Below, one piece after another: positions 1-9,785 of a DNA stretch of 64,000 nt. The notes under the pieces are model-generated. The model did not search any database and had not been told where the DNA came from. It saw only the letters and a list, made by a program, of their open reading frames with translations. This DNA is from Candidatus Stahliibacteriota bacterium (GTDB lineage: Bacteria > Hydrothermota > Tepidihabitantia > SM23-42), in NCBI GenBank assembly GCA_030602565.1, contig JAUVZL010000004.1, forward strand, positions 1-64,000, given 5' to 3'. A program made the translations under genes and the position numbers. The first letter of the stretch is position 1; each line of letters opens with the position of its first letter.

Positions 1-2724
1 CTGTAGAGTGTCGACATAAATGCCAGACACGACTTCAACCTCAAAATTAACTACTGTACCAGTCGGTGTCGTAGCACTTGCCGTGACATTATACGGGTCA
101 CTGGAATTAGAACCCTGGTTACCCGGATCGATCGTACCAAAGTTACCTGAAGCATCATTGATCGTAATATAAGATGAAGAAGTCATTAATGTCGAGGTTA
201 CATTCGCCGCGGTCGCACCACCCTCATTCTCAATGGTAATGACGACATCGGTCGTCTCACCCGGATCCAGAATGCCATTGCCATTACCACCGATAATACT
301 TACATCCTGATACGTTAAGACCGGCGCATAAACCGTCACCGAAGGTGTTGCGGTCCAGATCGTATCGTTAGTATCGTGGAATTCAAGATCAAAGCTGATG
401 CCATGATTGTTTGGACAGTTCGTTGCGACCGTGAACTGGTAATAGGGGCTTGAAAGTGAAGAATCATCGACTGCGATATCACCGTACCAGCTTGAATCAA
501 TACTCAGTGATACATAAGGATCAGATTCGGCAAGCAAGCCGTAGACACTAAAAGCAGTGGACGTGCCGACATTCTTTCCATAAATACCATAGTCTATTGT
601 TTCGCCCGGGTTGACCACACCGTCATTATTGCCACCAGAAGCATCGTCAATGATCTGAGTACCGAGTACGACATAAGGTCCAGATGCAGTAGTGACGAGT
701 GCATAACCTTGATGCGGTACGTAATTGTGTCTGGTTACGGTCACGTACATTGTGTCGCCAGGGGTTGTCGGTGCAATACTGAGGTTTGCATTGCCCGATG
801 CATCAGTGTATTCTGCAACATGCATTTCTGGAGACTGGTTTGGTATCCAGCAGCAGACCAGGGCATCAGCCAAAGGCGCGCCGTCAGTAACGGTTACCGT
901 AAATGTGCTCGCTCCAGGAAAAACAATCGCTGGATAGTTGACATTCATGTTCTGAGGTTCCTCAGTCCACAAATCAAGCGAGGGATCACCGAGCACATGA
1001 TATGCCTCGTAATAATACTGCTTTATCCCCGATGATGATTGGTATACGCCATCATACATACCGTCTTCGGTGAAGCGTCCGTGTTCATATATTTCATCTG
1101 CATAAATCGCCTCATACCATTCTCTTTGCAGCCAGTCATCTTCATTCCAGTACGTTGAAGGACAGGAACCATAATAAGCAACCCCGCCGCCATTTTGCTT
1201 TCTTATCCATGATTCACCACCGCATGGGTTTGTGGATGAGCCAAAATTATTGGCAAGACAGCAATGTCCAGTGGCGATCGTCAGCCGGTCGCCATTAGTA
1301 AGCTGATTTACATGGGTAACGGTAAACTGAGGTCCATCATGCCAGCCATCATCACTGCCATGACCAGACATCGTGATCAATGTACGACCAGCATTTACAT
1401 TGTCAAAGACATCCTGAGTCGTAGCGCCATAGGTTACCATATAGAGTTTATGAGTTGTATAACCATTCGGGTCCATAAACGTGCTCGTACAGTAGTTATG
1501 CGTTCCTTCACTTATTGTATAATTATCATTACCCGCACAAAAAGCATCGTCCTTATACCATCCAGTCGGCATATTGGCTTTTTGATATTTGAGGATTTTT
1601 TCAACTTCAGTAGTTATGTGAGTTGCTGTTTCGCAGGACAAGCGACCGTGGAAAATGTCTGGCAGATAGCCAGTACCATCGAGCTCTGCATAATACAGAT
1701 CTGTTACCTTACCATTACCAGGTGCACTACCAATCGGTGCTGGCATATAACCACCATTAACATCACCAACTAAAAGAAGATAGGTCGGTGCAGGACTCTG
1801 TGCATCAATATAATTTTCAATGGACGAAACATTCCATGGGCTTATGCTGTCTTGATTTGCAACCTTTACATCAAAGCCTTTTTTCTTGAGCCAGTATGCA
1901 AGGTTATCAACCTGGGTCTGAAAACTATTGTGCGTGATTATTAGATAGTGAATAGGCAGGGGGAGTACATCCCTGAGCATCTGTTCATAGAAAGAGTAGT
2001 AATTAAGCACTTTATTTTCGATGAAGTCTTCGAAGAGTATCGAATAGTCTTGTCTGACCCTTTGTTTGGTCTTTGCAAAATCACCGCTCGTAAAAGAGAT
2101 TCTGATTTCGATATTAGTATAAAAGCGAATGGAATTTGTGACCGGGTTGTATTGGATTGGAACAATCTCCAGTAAGACGAGCCGGTGTCCGCGCATTATG
2201 TCGTCATTTTGAATTCTCACAATCTCTTGCGGATACAGTCCATCGCGTGCATAAATCTGCTCATCGAGTTCAAACACAGGTTTTTCTCCGGGCATTTTCA
2301 AAACTGATGCAAGGGCCGGCATAATACGGTTATTAATACCGATTTCTTGTAAACTGATTTCTTCATAATCAGTATTCATGACCTCAATAGAGAGTGTTGC
2401 ATTGAATGGTACACCGATTGTTTTTTTGATAGCCGGCAATCGTGGCTTGCCTATTTCTCCAGTGTAATACCCATCTGGTATCGTTAAAAGGGAGAAAGTT
2501 TCGTTGTTTGTGTTGATCATGCCTTTTGTGCTAATCATATGCTCATCGCATCCAGCAAGACTTACCCGAAAGGATAGGGAGGTGAGGCCTGAGGATAAGA
2601 TTTGTGTTTCTGAAGGTTGTGCCAATCTGGAATTACCGAATGGTAACCACGCAGCAAACCCATGACCGAATGATAATAAGATGACAACAATTAATCCCGT
2701 TGTAGAGATTAATCTAGTTTTCAT
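1..2724 (-). CDS. Gingipain-type (family C25) secreted cysteine peptidase, C-terminus beyond window edge
   Basis: An open frame runs from an ATG at 2724 to base 1 without a stop, so 908 codons are visible and the C-terminus is missing. The start has a G-rich ribosome site (AAAGGGGG) and an N-terminal signal peptide (about residues 1-24, Lys/Arg followed by a hydrophobic stretch ending near GHGFA). A propeptide-like region covers about residues 40-230. The peptidase core follows, with the C25 signatures SGHGS (His455) and GHCCLANNF, in which Cys489 is five residues before Phe as in gingipains. The rest is repeated beta-sandwich domains of CARDB/Ig type with NNDG-x-x-NPGE motifs. Family knowledge says such proteins are exported and cleave or process surface and environmental proteins; the substrate is unknown. 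Both catalytic residues are present, so an active enzyme is expected. It is transcribed alone from a promoter about 120 nt upstream. Confidence 0.88.
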   Translation of the reverse strand, partial: MKTRLISTTGLIVVILLSFGHGFAAWLPFGNSRLAQPSETQILSSGLTSLSFRVSLAGCDEHMISTKGMINTNNETFSLLTIPDGYYTGEIGKPRLPAIKKTIGVPFNATLSIEVMNTDYEEISLQEIGINNRIMPALASVLKMPGEKPVFELDEQIYARDGLYPQEIVRIQNDDIMRGHRLVLLEIVPIQYNPVTNSIRFYTNIEIRISFTSGDFAKTKQRVRQDYSILFEDFIENKVLNYYSFYEQMLRDVLPLPIHYLIITHNSFQTQVDNLAYWLKKKGFDVKVANQDSISPWNVSSIENYIDAQSPAPTYLLLVGDVNGGYMPAPIGSAPGNGKVTDLYYAELDGTGYLPDIFHGRLSCETATHITTEVEKILKYQKANMPTGWYKDDAFCAGNDNYTISEGTHNYCTSTFMDPNGYTTHKLYMVTYGATTQDVFDNVNAGRTLITMSGHGSDDGWHDGPQFTVTHVNQLTNGDRLTIATGHCCLANNFGSSTNPCGGESWIRKQNGGGVAYYGSCPSTYWNEDDWLQREWYEAIYADEIYEHGRFTEDGMYDGVYQSSSGIKQYYYEAYHVLGDPSLDLWTEEPQNMNVNYPAIVFPGASTFTVTVTDGAPLADALVCCWIPNQSPEMHVAEYTDASGNANLSIAPTTPGDTMYVTVTRHNYVPHQGYALVTTASGPYVVLGTQIIDDASGGNNDGVVNPGETIDYGIYGKNVGTSTAFSVYGLLAESDPYVSLSIDSSWYGDIAVDDSSLSSPYYQFTVATNCPNNHGISFDLEFHDTNDTIWTATPSVTVYAPVLTYQDVSIIGGNGNGILDPGETTDVVITIENEGGATAANVTSTLMTSSSYITINDASGNFGTIDPGNQGSNSSDPYNVTASATTPTGTVVNFEVEVVSGIYVDTLQ

Positions 2725-2850
2725 ATTACCCCCTTTTGTTCTGTATATTTACATATTCTCCTAAGATATAGTCTTAAGCCTCGTAAGATGATTAAGCCTC
2801 CTTTATCCAGGCTAAGATTCTAACTCAAAAACAAGAAGTTTCTTTGTATA
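2725..2850 (-). other. Long 5' leader of the C25 peptidase gene
   Basis: About 120 nt separate the predicted transcription start from the ATG at 2724. On the minus strand the leader carries a hairpin (AGCCT, nine-base loop, AGGCT) and a direct repeat of GAGGCTTAA-like sequence. No known riboswitch is recognised. Most other promoters in this window have leaders under 40 nt, so this long structured leader may be regulatory. Confidence 0.35.
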
Positions 2851-2878
2851 ATAATAAGGAAAATTACGTAATTGTCAA
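2851..2878 (-). promoter_or_regulatory. Sigma70-like promoter of the C25 peptidase gene
   Basis: Read on the minus strand: TTGACA, 16-bp spacer, TATTAT. Confidence 0.6.
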
Positions 2879-2973
2879 GTCCTTTATTTTCAAAAAAAGT
2901 CCTTAAAAATCGAAGCAAAAAAGTGATAAAATGAATCTTGCTGGCATTTCAGTAAAACTGAATTATTGTCCTT

Positions 2974-5454
2974 TCAAAATTGCCTTAATTCACGCTTTAA
3001 AATGGACAGGATTTCGTTATTTTCCGGGTTGACTTTAGCCGCAGCTTTGAGTGCACTGATTGACCGTGCAAGATCACCTTTGTTCTTGTATACCAAACTG
3101 CTCAAGAACAGATTTTGACCCTTGAGGTATCGGCTCATCTTTTCGGGGTTATCAATATTAGCAAAGGTATTTATTATATCACTTCTGTGTTTTAGCAGTT
3201 CAATCAAATTGATATGCCAGTTTTCTCGGCGTAGACTGCGCGCTGCAAAAAACTCCAGAACAGGACGGTCGTCAGTATTGACTCGGGCGTCTTTAGTAAA
3301 GTGATGTACAGCATTTTCATCGAGGATTAAAGACGTGGCGATTAAGTATGGGTCGTTGAGTATGTCATCAGCCAACCCAGCCAATTGGTTGGTGAATTGA
3401 GCAAAGTCAAGCTGGATAGATTTATCATATCCAAGGAGAATACCGTGGGAATGCGCGAGCCAAACTGAGGTGTGTGGAAAGACCAAAGAAAATGTTCTTA
3501 TAAGGGTCTTGAATTCATTGAGCGACAACTTATGCAAAGGCAGGTATTGGCAGATAACACCCCCCGGGTTCAAGAGCCGTTTGCAGCTCACGAAGTATTC
3601 TTTTGTATACAAATTATTGCAGCCCAAGGTTGGATGGGTTGGGTCGCATGAGATGATGTCATACTTCTTATTAGTCAGGAGAACGTAGTGTCTACCGTCA
3701 TCGCTGATAAACTTGATTCGGGGGTCAGTAACGACGTTCTTATTGAAACGACTGAAGAACTTCGCGGCCGTCTTGACACCTGGACAGATTTCAACGCAGT
3801 CGATACTGGTAACATCGTGTTCAGCTACGGCTGATGAAGTAATGCCGATGCCAAAACCGACAACCAACACTGTATCGGCATCTGGATTGACGAAGAATGG
3901 TAAATGGCCTAATAGCCTGACGACTTTCAAGGCATCATAAGTAGTACCACAGACCGCACTATTATTTATATAACAAGCCCTAATACCCGTGAGCCGATCC
4001 TCGTTGACAATAACTGTACCCTGGGGCGTTTCTTTATAAAAAAGAATTTTATCAGAACGCATTTTGCTTCGGAACATTGAAGGTGGCAGCACCATGTGCT
4101 TGCCGAAAGTAGACCAGGCAAGAACCAGAACGATGATGAGTACACAGGATACAGTTACTGCAAAACGCATTTTTTTCTTTGATACAAAAACAGCAAAGAG
4201 AACCAACCCCATACTCAGGTTGATAAAAGCAATGAAGACGATGCTTTTAACGATTCCTAATAAAGGTATTAGAAGGAAACCAGCGATTAAAGAACCAATA
4301 ATAGAACCCATAGTATTTGTGAAAAAGACTTTGCCTACATTCCTACCTAAAGTCTGCAGATTTTGTGCGAGTAGTTTGCACAGAAGTGGAAAACTGATAC
4401 CCATGCAAAGGGTCGGGATAAACGCAATGACGAAAGAAAGAAGTAGACCAGGAAGGATCAGGCGCAGCACTGGTACTTGTAAGGCACTTCTGATCGAAAA
4501 AAGCAAACCAGGTAGATCATTGAGCAGACATGCGCCTAATACAACATATAGACCGATGATTGTCTGACAGATGGCGAGTACCGGGATCAGTCTTTTTTTC
4601 GTATCGAAAAATCTCGCAAAAAGCATGCTGCCAAGTGCGATTCCGAAGAGAAAAACAATGAGGATACTGGTGAAGCTATAGGTCGAATTAGCAAGGAAGA
4701 TATACAGGGCTCGGGTCCAGAGTATTTCATGGGCTAATCCACAGAAACCAACAAGCCCAGCGATCACCAGTAGATTATTGCGCATTGATTGCCGAAGAGG
4801 AGTTTCTGCAATGTTTTTGTTTAGTTCTGTCGTTTTTGTTTTGCGCGTGAACCATAGACGTGAAGCAAGACCTAACAATAAATTGATCGCCACTGCGAAC
4901 ATGATACTTAAGGTCTGACCAAAATTTGCGATTAGGTAAAAACCAGCTACAAGGGCACCGAGTACACTACCCAGAGTATTGATTGCATATACCCAGCCGA
5001 TTCCCTGACCGATTCTATTCTGGTCATGCACAAATACCTTGCTCAGAATTGGCAGGGTGCCACCCATTAGCAAGGCAGGTATGAGCATGAACAAAGAAGA
5101 AATCAGTATGATAGGCAATGTTGAAACCGAGCTGCTTCTTGATATCAGATAAAGTATTCTATGAAATGTCGGTAGTTTTCCAAAGACAAAGAAAGCAACC
5201 ACCGAGGAAATACTTATTCCGAATTGCAAGACGCTAAAAAGTTTTAGGGCGTGAATGGTTTTATCGACTTTTTTACCAAAAATCATACTGCCGAAGCCGA
5301 GTCCGGCCATGAATACGGCGACTACGATCGTGGTGGCTATTACTGTGCCGCCAAAAATTAAAGCAAGCTGTCGAACCCAGATTATTTCATAAACAAGAAC
5401 AGAAAAACCAGATAGAAAACACAGGATTAATAGCATTGCCTTATTTTTAAGCAA
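2974..5454 (-). CDS. Fused membrane transporter-like / spermidine synthase-like protein with a short TPR tail
   Basis: 826 residues. Residues 1 to about 460 form a dozen or so hydrophobic segments with the usual start of the fused MFS/spermidine-synthase family (LSGFSVLVYEIIWVRQL, then MAGLGFGSMIFG). The second half of this region repeats the pattern (GLVGFCGLAHEILWTRAL), so the membrane part is an internal duplication. About residues 480-730 are a spermidine-synthase/methyltransferase fold: glycine-rich nucleotide loop VVGFGIGITSS, acidic strand end DCVEICPGV, and SDDGRHY plus ISCDPTHP. A TPR-like helix pair ends the protein. Family members are widespread and mostly of unproven substrate; polyamine synthesis should not be assumed. 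It is the last gene of the rpmF-plsX-fabH run, 66 nt after fabH. The track start is a TTG at 5454; an ATG at 5436 is possible. Confidence 0.8.
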   Translation of the reverse strand: MLKNKAMLLILCFLSGFSVLVYEIIWVRQLALIFGGTVIATTIVVAVFMAGLGFGSMIFGKKVDKTIHALKLFSVLQFGISISSVVAFFVFGKLPTFHRILYLISRSSSVSTLPIILISSLFMLIPALLMGGTLPILSKVFVHDQNRIGQGIGWVYAINTLGSVLGALVAGFYLIANFGQTLSIMFAVAINLLLGLASRLWFTRKTKTTELNKNIAETPLRQSMRNNLLVIAGLVGFCGLAHEILWTRALYIFLANSTYSFTSILIVFLFGIALGSMLFARFFDTKKRLIPVLAICQTIIGLYVVLGACLLNDLPGLLFSIRSALQVPVLRLILPGLLLSFVIAFIPTLCMGISFPLLCKLLAQNLQTLGRNVGKVFFTNTMGSIIGSLIAGFLLIPLLGIVKSIVFIAFINLSMGLVLFAVFVSKKKMRFAVTVSCVLIIVLVLAWSTFGKHMVLPPSMFRSKMRSDKILFYKETPQGTVIVNEDRLTGIRACYINNSAVCGTTYDALKVVRLLGHLPFFVNPDADTVLVVGFGIGITSSAVAEHDVTSIDCVEICPGVKTAAKFFSRFNKNVVTDPRIKFISDDGRHYVLLTNKKYDIISCDPTHPTLGCNNLYTKEYFVSCKRLLNPGGVICQYLPLHKLSLNEFKTLIRTFSLVFPHTSVWLAHSHGILLGYDKSIQLDFAQFTNQLAGLADDILNDPYLIATSLILDENAVHHFTKDARVNTDDRPVLEFFAARSLRRENWHINLIELLKHRSDIINTFANIDNPEKMSRYLKGQNLFLSSLVYKNKGDLARSISALKAAAKVNPENNEILSILKRELRQF

Positions 5455-5520
5455 TTTCTTTTCTTATGTTTAAAATGTAATCATAATTATGTAATTTAGG
5501 TATTTAGAATTTTAGGCATT

Positions 5521-6495
5521 TTACCATTTCATCAATACACCACCCCAGGTAAAACCAGCGCCAAAAGCAACCATCAGGACTAAATCTCCTTTTTTAATGC
5601 GACCTGATTGTGCTGCTTCAGCAAGTCCAATGGGGATTGATGCAGCTGAGGTATTGCCGTGCCGGTCTAAGTTGATGCCGACTTTATCCATAGGTATATG
5701 TAACCTTTTGGCAGTCGCTTCAATGATTCTAATATTAGCCTGATGTGGGACAAGCAAGGTAATATCTTCGGGTTTTACATTTGTTTTTTCGAGCGTTTTG
5801 ATCGCTGATTCATACATGGCGCGTACGGCAACTTTGTAAACTTTATTGCCCTCCATTTTAAGATAATGGAGTTTCTTCTCGATTGTTTCTGTGGTGGCAG
5901 GCATTCTTGTCCCACCTGCTGGCATGTAAAGAAGATCGCCGTATGAACCGTCAGCGGCAAAATACGTAGACAGGATACCGCGTTCTTCAGAGGTTTTTTT
6001 GAACAAGGCTGCACCAGCCCCATCACCGAGAAGTACACACGTTGAGCGATCCGTATAATCAGTCACTTTGCTCAATTCCTCAGCTCCAATAACTAGTATA
6101 TTGTCATACCCAGTTTTAATAAAGGAATCAACGATTGAAAGTCCGTACAGCCATCCTGTACAACCCGCACCAATATCAAATGAGATGATTTTGCGAGCAC
6201 CGATTTTAGTCTGGACCAAACACGCGGTTGAAGGAAAAAACATGTCCGGTGTCGCGGTAGCCACTATTATTGCTTGGACCTCAGCTGGTTCAATATGAGC
6301 TGCCTGCAAAGCTTTTCTTGCAGCAGCTGCAGCGAGTTCACTCGTTGGTTCGTCTTCAGCTGAAATCCTTCTTTCTTTGATCCCTGACCTTGTTCGAATC
6401 CATTCATCTGAAGTTTCAATTATTTTCTCTAAGTCGAAGTTGGTTAGTATTTTTTCTGGGACGTGGCTGCCAAGACCTGCTATATATGCGTTCAT
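5521..6495 (-). CDS. fabH: 3-oxoacyl-ACP synthase III (KAS III)
   Basis: 324 residues, normal for the family. It starts fatty acid synthesis by condensing acetyl-CoA (or another short acyl-CoA) with malonyl-ACP in the cytoplasm. The Cys-His-Asn triad is complete: Cys112 in DIGAGCTGW, His251 in VPHQANIRI and Asn281 in HGNTSAASIP. The start codon overlaps the plsX stop by four bases (ATGA), so translation is probably coupled. The order rpmF-plsX-fabH is the classical conserved lipid cluster. Confidence 0.97.
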   Translation of the reverse strand: MNAYIAGLGSHVPEKILTNFDLEKIIETSDEWIRTRSGIKERRISAEDEPTSELAAAAARKALQAAHIEPAEVQAIIVATATPDMFFPSTACLVQTKIGARKIISFDIGAGCTGWLYGLSIVDSFIKTGYDNILVIGAEELSKVTDYTDRSTCVLLGDGAGAALFKKTSEERGILSTYFAADGSYGDLLYMPAGGTRMPATTETIEKKLHYLKMEGNKVYKVAVRAMYESAIKTLEKTNVKPEDITLLVPHQANIRIIEATAKRLHIPMDKVGINLDRHGNTSAASIPIGLAEAAQSGRIKKGDLVLMVAFGAGFTWGGVLMKW

Positions 6496-7460
6496 ATTTT
6501 CATTCTCTTTTTTATTTCATCAACAATATTGAACTCGACGCAGGTGTTGGTGAGTTTGATTGCATTCTTTAGGGCTTGGGCAGAGGAATGCCCGTGGCAG
6601 ACAACCACAACACCTTCAACACCTACAAGGATGCCACCGCCGTACTCTTCATAATTAAATCTTGCTTTCAACGCCTCAATCGCCGGTCGAACCAGGAACT
6701 GGCCGAATTTACGGCGGGCTACATCATCAACTTCATCCTTTAGCATAGTCATTATTGTATCAATCATCCCTTCAAGGAATTTCAGGATAACGTTCCCAGT
6801 AAAACCATCGGTCACAATGACATCTGCAAAGCCCTTCATCATGTTGTTACCTTCTATGTTGCCGATAAAGTCTATGTCACTTTCCTCAAGGAGCTTATAG
6901 GCTTTTTGTCTTATTTCATCACCTTTTACGCTTTCACTGCCGATGTTTAGGATGGCAACTCGCGGTTTCTTCTTTTTTAGAACTACTTCGGCAAGGATAG
7001 CGCCCATTTGACCATAGTTGTAGTAGTCAATGGTTTTAGGATTGATATTTGAACCTATATCGAGCATTATTGAATAGCCTGATTCAGCTGGCAAAGTGAT
7101 CGCGAGACCGGCTCGTGAAAGACCTTCTATTTTGCCCAACGTGATCATACTGAACCCCAATATAGCACCGGTATTGCCAGCACTGACAACCGCATCGACT
7201 TCTCGTTTCTTGAGCAGGTTAATCAAAACACCGAGTGACGAATGTCTTTTTTTGCGAATAGCAACTGAGGGGATTTCGTGCATGCCGATTACTTCGTCAG
7301 CGAGTCTAAATTCAAAGCCGAGTTCGTGCACTTGTTTTTCGTAGTCACCTTTGCCGCAGACCACTATGTCGCAAATGGGATCTTCTTTGAGCAACTCCAG
7401 TGTCTCAAGCTCATTCTTGGGCGCGGCGTCTGAACCCATCAAGTCAAAGCCGATTCTCAA
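6492..7460 (-). CDS. plsX: Phosphate acyltransferase PlsX
   Basis: 322 residues. PlsX converts acyl-ACP to acyl-phosphate for phospholipid synthesis and is a peripheral membrane enzyme. Recognised by the N-terminal RIGFDLMGSDAAP, the VSAGNTGA motif, LNIGSE and VTDGFTGNVILK, all in the expected order. The start overlaps the stop of rpmF by four bases and the stop overlaps the fabH start, so the three genes form one coupled unit. Nothing is missing compared with typical PlsX. Confidence 0.97.
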   Translation of the reverse strand: MRIGFDLMGSDAAPKNELETLELLKEDPICDIVVCGKGDYEKQVHELGFEFRLADEVIGMHEIPSVAIRKKRHSSLGVLINLLKKREVDAVVSAGNTGAILGFSMITLGKIEGLSRAGLAITLPAESGYSIMLDIGSNINPKTIDYYNYGQMGAILAEVVLKKKKPRVAILNIGSESVKGDEIRQKAYKLLEESDIDFIGNIEGNNMMKGFADVIVTDGFTGNVILKFLEGMIDTIMTMLKDEVDDVARRKFGQFLVRPAIEALKARFNYEEYGGGILVGVEGVVVVCHGHSSAQALKNAIKLTNTCVEFNIVDEIKKRMKI

Positions 7461-7651
7461 CCTTTTTCCTCTTTTTCCTTGGGCGGCACAACAATCACAT
7501 CTTTGTAATTACCGCAGTTTGGGCAAACCCGATGCGGGAGTTTTGGACTGTGACATTTTGGGCATTCAATATAGTCTCTTTTTTTCATCTTGTATTGGGA
7601 GCGCCTTTTATTTTTACGGGCATGCGATTGCCTTCGTTTTGGCAGTGCCAT
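7457..7651 (-). CDS. rpmF: Ribosomal protein bL32
   Basis: 64 residues, the usual size. The N-terminus MALPKRRQSHARKNKRRS is diagnostic for bL32. Four cysteines (C30, C33, C43, C46) form the zinc-ribbon version of the protein rather than the cysteine-free version. A strong ribosome site (AAAGGAGG) precedes the ATG. The gene opens the rpmF-plsX-fabH block and lies 51 nt after the GlmL-like gene. Confidence 0.97.
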   Translation of the reverse strand: MALPKRRQSHARKNKRRSQYKMKKRDYIECPKCHSPKLPHRVCPNCGNYKDVIVVPPKEKEEKG

Positions 7652-7702
7652 CTAGCCTCCTTTTAATTCTCTCCATTTCTCTTTGTCACTTTTTTCCTTA
7701 TC

Positions 7703-9502
7703 TTATATCTCGGGATACAAATTCATTGCCGCGAACCATTCATTCAACTTTTCCATCCGTTTACCCTTATTTTCTGGTAGATTAAATGGTCGTCCACGGC
7801 AGTCGATAACCAAACCAACAACCCCTCCAAACACTGTTGCTTCCAGAGACTTACCTCGTCCTTCACCAACATCAAAACCCTTTTCCGGGTGCAACATGAT
7901 TTTTGCTTCCTCTTCCTGGCTAAGGGGGAGGAGTTTGATTTCACCAAATTTAACGACTACTTCTTTGGGTTTTTCATCTTTGCGTTGAAGCTTAATCGTA
8001 ATGACTTTTTGGCCTTCTTTACCAACTCCAAGGGGCGCTATGCAAAAGCCTAATGGGATGAGGCAGTCTTTATTAAAGACCTCGGTAGCTGATTTTTCAT
8101 GGACCGTTGACAAAACACCGAGATGCGGCATCATGAATATCGAGTCAACCGCAAGGCGAGTTATGCCTTCAGGTAGAAACGCGTCGATTGTCATCAAGGC
8201 TGCTTGATGTCTGCGTGGTGAATGGGAAAGTGCTCCACCTGATCCAATAATAAGGTTTAAAGACATGAGATCGATAAGGCTTTCACCGGTCATGCTTTGG
8301 GAAAACGCATCCGAGATTGTTCTTTCCTGCTGAACGCCTTTTAGACCAACCGCCATATTTTTGTGCTGTTCAAAAGCAAGCCTTAATGCCTCACGGGCTA
8401 TCGCCTGTTCAAGCTTCAAATCTTCTAAGGCACTGGGTATGGTAGTTGGCCGGATCATTTTATTTCTTATCCGGTTTCGGAGGGTTTTCTCTTCAATATC
8501 TTCAGGTAACCAGCGCATGATATTTTCAATGCCGGTTTCAGCAAGCACATTACTTATTGAATAAGACATACCGAGGTTGGCGCTGACCGTTCGGTTGAAG
8601 ACCCCCTGGAATACTGAGAATACATCGGTTGTCGCGCCACCTATATCAACCCCGATTGCGGCAATTTTTTCTTTCTTGGCGACTGTTTCAACGAGAAGAC
8701 CGACGGCTCCAGGTGTAGGCATGATCGGTACATCGGTCATGGTCATGAGATCTTTGTATCCTGGTGCGTGCGCCATCACGTGTTCCATGAACTGATCATG
8801 GATCTTATTGCGTGCCGGATTGAGATTTTCCCTTTCAAGAATTGGGCGGAGGTTTTCGACGATGACCAGTTCAGTCTTTTCCTTTAAGGTATTAATGATA
8901 ATATCGCGGGCGTCTTTGTTGCCAGCATAGATAACCGGAAGTTGATATCCGATGCCGAACCTTGGTCTTGGGTCAGCAGCCTTTATCAGTTCTGCCAATT
9001 CGACAACGTGGGAAATAGTCCCACCATCGATACCGCCGGACAGGAGGATCATGTCCGGTCGCAGGTTTCTTATTCTCTCTATCTTTTGATGGGGGAGTCG
9101 GCCATCGTTTGAGGCGATGACGTCCATCACTATTGCTCCTGCACCAAGAGCAGCGCGCGCGGCACTTTCAGCGGTCATTGTCAAGACGACACCAGCGACC
9201 ATCATTTGTAGACCGCCGCCTGCTGAAGAGGTCGAGACATAAAAATCAACGCCTTCTTTGTCTTTTACGCCTTTGATAATATTCTCACCATCCAGTACCT
9301 TTATACCCGAGAGTTCCTCGACCTCACGCACCGAATTTAAAACACCTTTGGTGACATCCTCAAAAGGAGCCTCCACAGTTGTTGGAGCTTCTCCTCTCAC
9401 AACGAGACGGTACTCTTCACCTTTTTTCTCAATTAGAATAGCCTTAGTCGTGGTACTGCCACAATCAGTGGCGAGAATTCTTTTTGGCTCTTTTGGACTC
9501 AT
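7703..9502 (-). CDS. GlmL/MutL-family actin-like ATPase
   Basis: 599 residues from an ATG at 9502, chosen because GAGGAGG lies about 8 nt upstream; the longer frame to 9532 lacks a comparable site. The N-terminus RILATDCGSTTTKAILIE is the phosphate-1 loop of the ASKHA (sugar kinase/Hsp70) fold, and GVDIGGATTDVFSV is the phosphate-2 loop. The family is called GlmL or MutL because members sit beside B12-dependent glutamate mutase and are thought to reactivate it. No mutase subunits (GlmE, GlmS) are seen here. The gene instead lies between gcvPB and rpmF and its start overlaps the upstream small gene by 38 nt, so its partner is unknown. Confidence 0.85.
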   Translation of the reverse strand: MSPKEPKRILATDCGSTTTKAILIEKKGEEYRLVVRGEAPTTVEAPFEDVTKGVLNSVREVEELSGIKVLDGENIIKGVKDKEGVDFYVSTSSAGGGLQMMVAGVVLTMTAESAARAALGAGAIVMDVIASNDGRLPHQKIERIRNLRPDMILLSGGIDGGTISHVVELAELIKAADPRPRFGIGYQLPVIYAGNKDARDIIINTLKEKTELVIVENLRPILERENLNPARNKIHDQFMEHVMAHAPGYKDLMTMTDVPIMPTPGAVGLLVETVAKKEKIAAIGVDIGGATTDVFSVFQGVFNRTVSANLGMSYSISNVLAETGIENIMRWLPEDIEEKTLRNRIRNKMIRPTTIPSALEDLKLEQAIAREALRLAFEQHKNMAVGLKGVQQERTISDAFSQSMTGESLIDLMSLNLIIGSGGALSHSPRRHQAALMTIDAFLPEGITRLAVDSIFMMPHLGVLSTVHEKSATEVFNKDCLIPLGFCIAPLGVGKEGQKVITIKLQRKDEKPKEVVVKFGEIKLLPLSQEEEAKIMLHPEKGFDVGEGRGKSLEATVFGGVVGLVIDCRGRPFNLPENKGKRMEKLNEWFAAMNLYPEI

Positions 9503-9785
9503 GCCTTTCCTCCTCAAGGCGTTCAATTTCACAGATTAACGCCTCAATATTATTTCGGTCCTCCAACATCGCGGTTATCTCTTCATATTCACGATAAGCA
9601 AATAAGGCGCGGTAAAAAGGTTGCATAAATATCAAGAACTGATTACCCAAAAACGAAATTGGCTTTGATGATTCCAGAAACACGATTGCAACTGGCGATA
9701 GACGATAATCAATCACCTTTTGAGCAATCTTGTTAATCAAGATTTTCTTTCTTTCTTCAGTTACTTCAAATTTTGGCTCGTCCAT
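9465..9785 (-). CDS. Small conserved protein between gcvPB and the GlmL-like gene, function unknown
   Basis: 106 residues. It overlaps the end of gcvPB by 25 nt and the start of the GlmL-like gene by 38 nt, which indicates translational coupling and supports it being a real gene. The sequence has an N-terminal helix (EERKKILINKIAQKVIDYRL), a central moderately hydrophobic part with LESSKPISFLGNQ, and a charged helical tail rich in Glu, Arg and Lys. I do not know a characterised homologue, although small proteins of this look occur beside GlmL-like genes elsewhere. It may be an adaptor for the downstream ATPase. Confidence 0.7.
   Translation of the reverse strand: MDEPKFEVTEERKKILINKIAQKVIDYRLSPVAIVFLESSKPISFLGNQFLIFMQPFYRALFAYREYEEITAMLEDRNNIEALICEIERLEEERHESKRAKKNSRH

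Noticed and set aside
709-2175. Plus-strand open frames at 709, 1264 and 1948
   Set aside because: They lie antisense to the continuous C25 peptidase frame (2724 down to 1), have no ribosome sites, and their translations are low-complexity or Cys/Arg-rich without domains.
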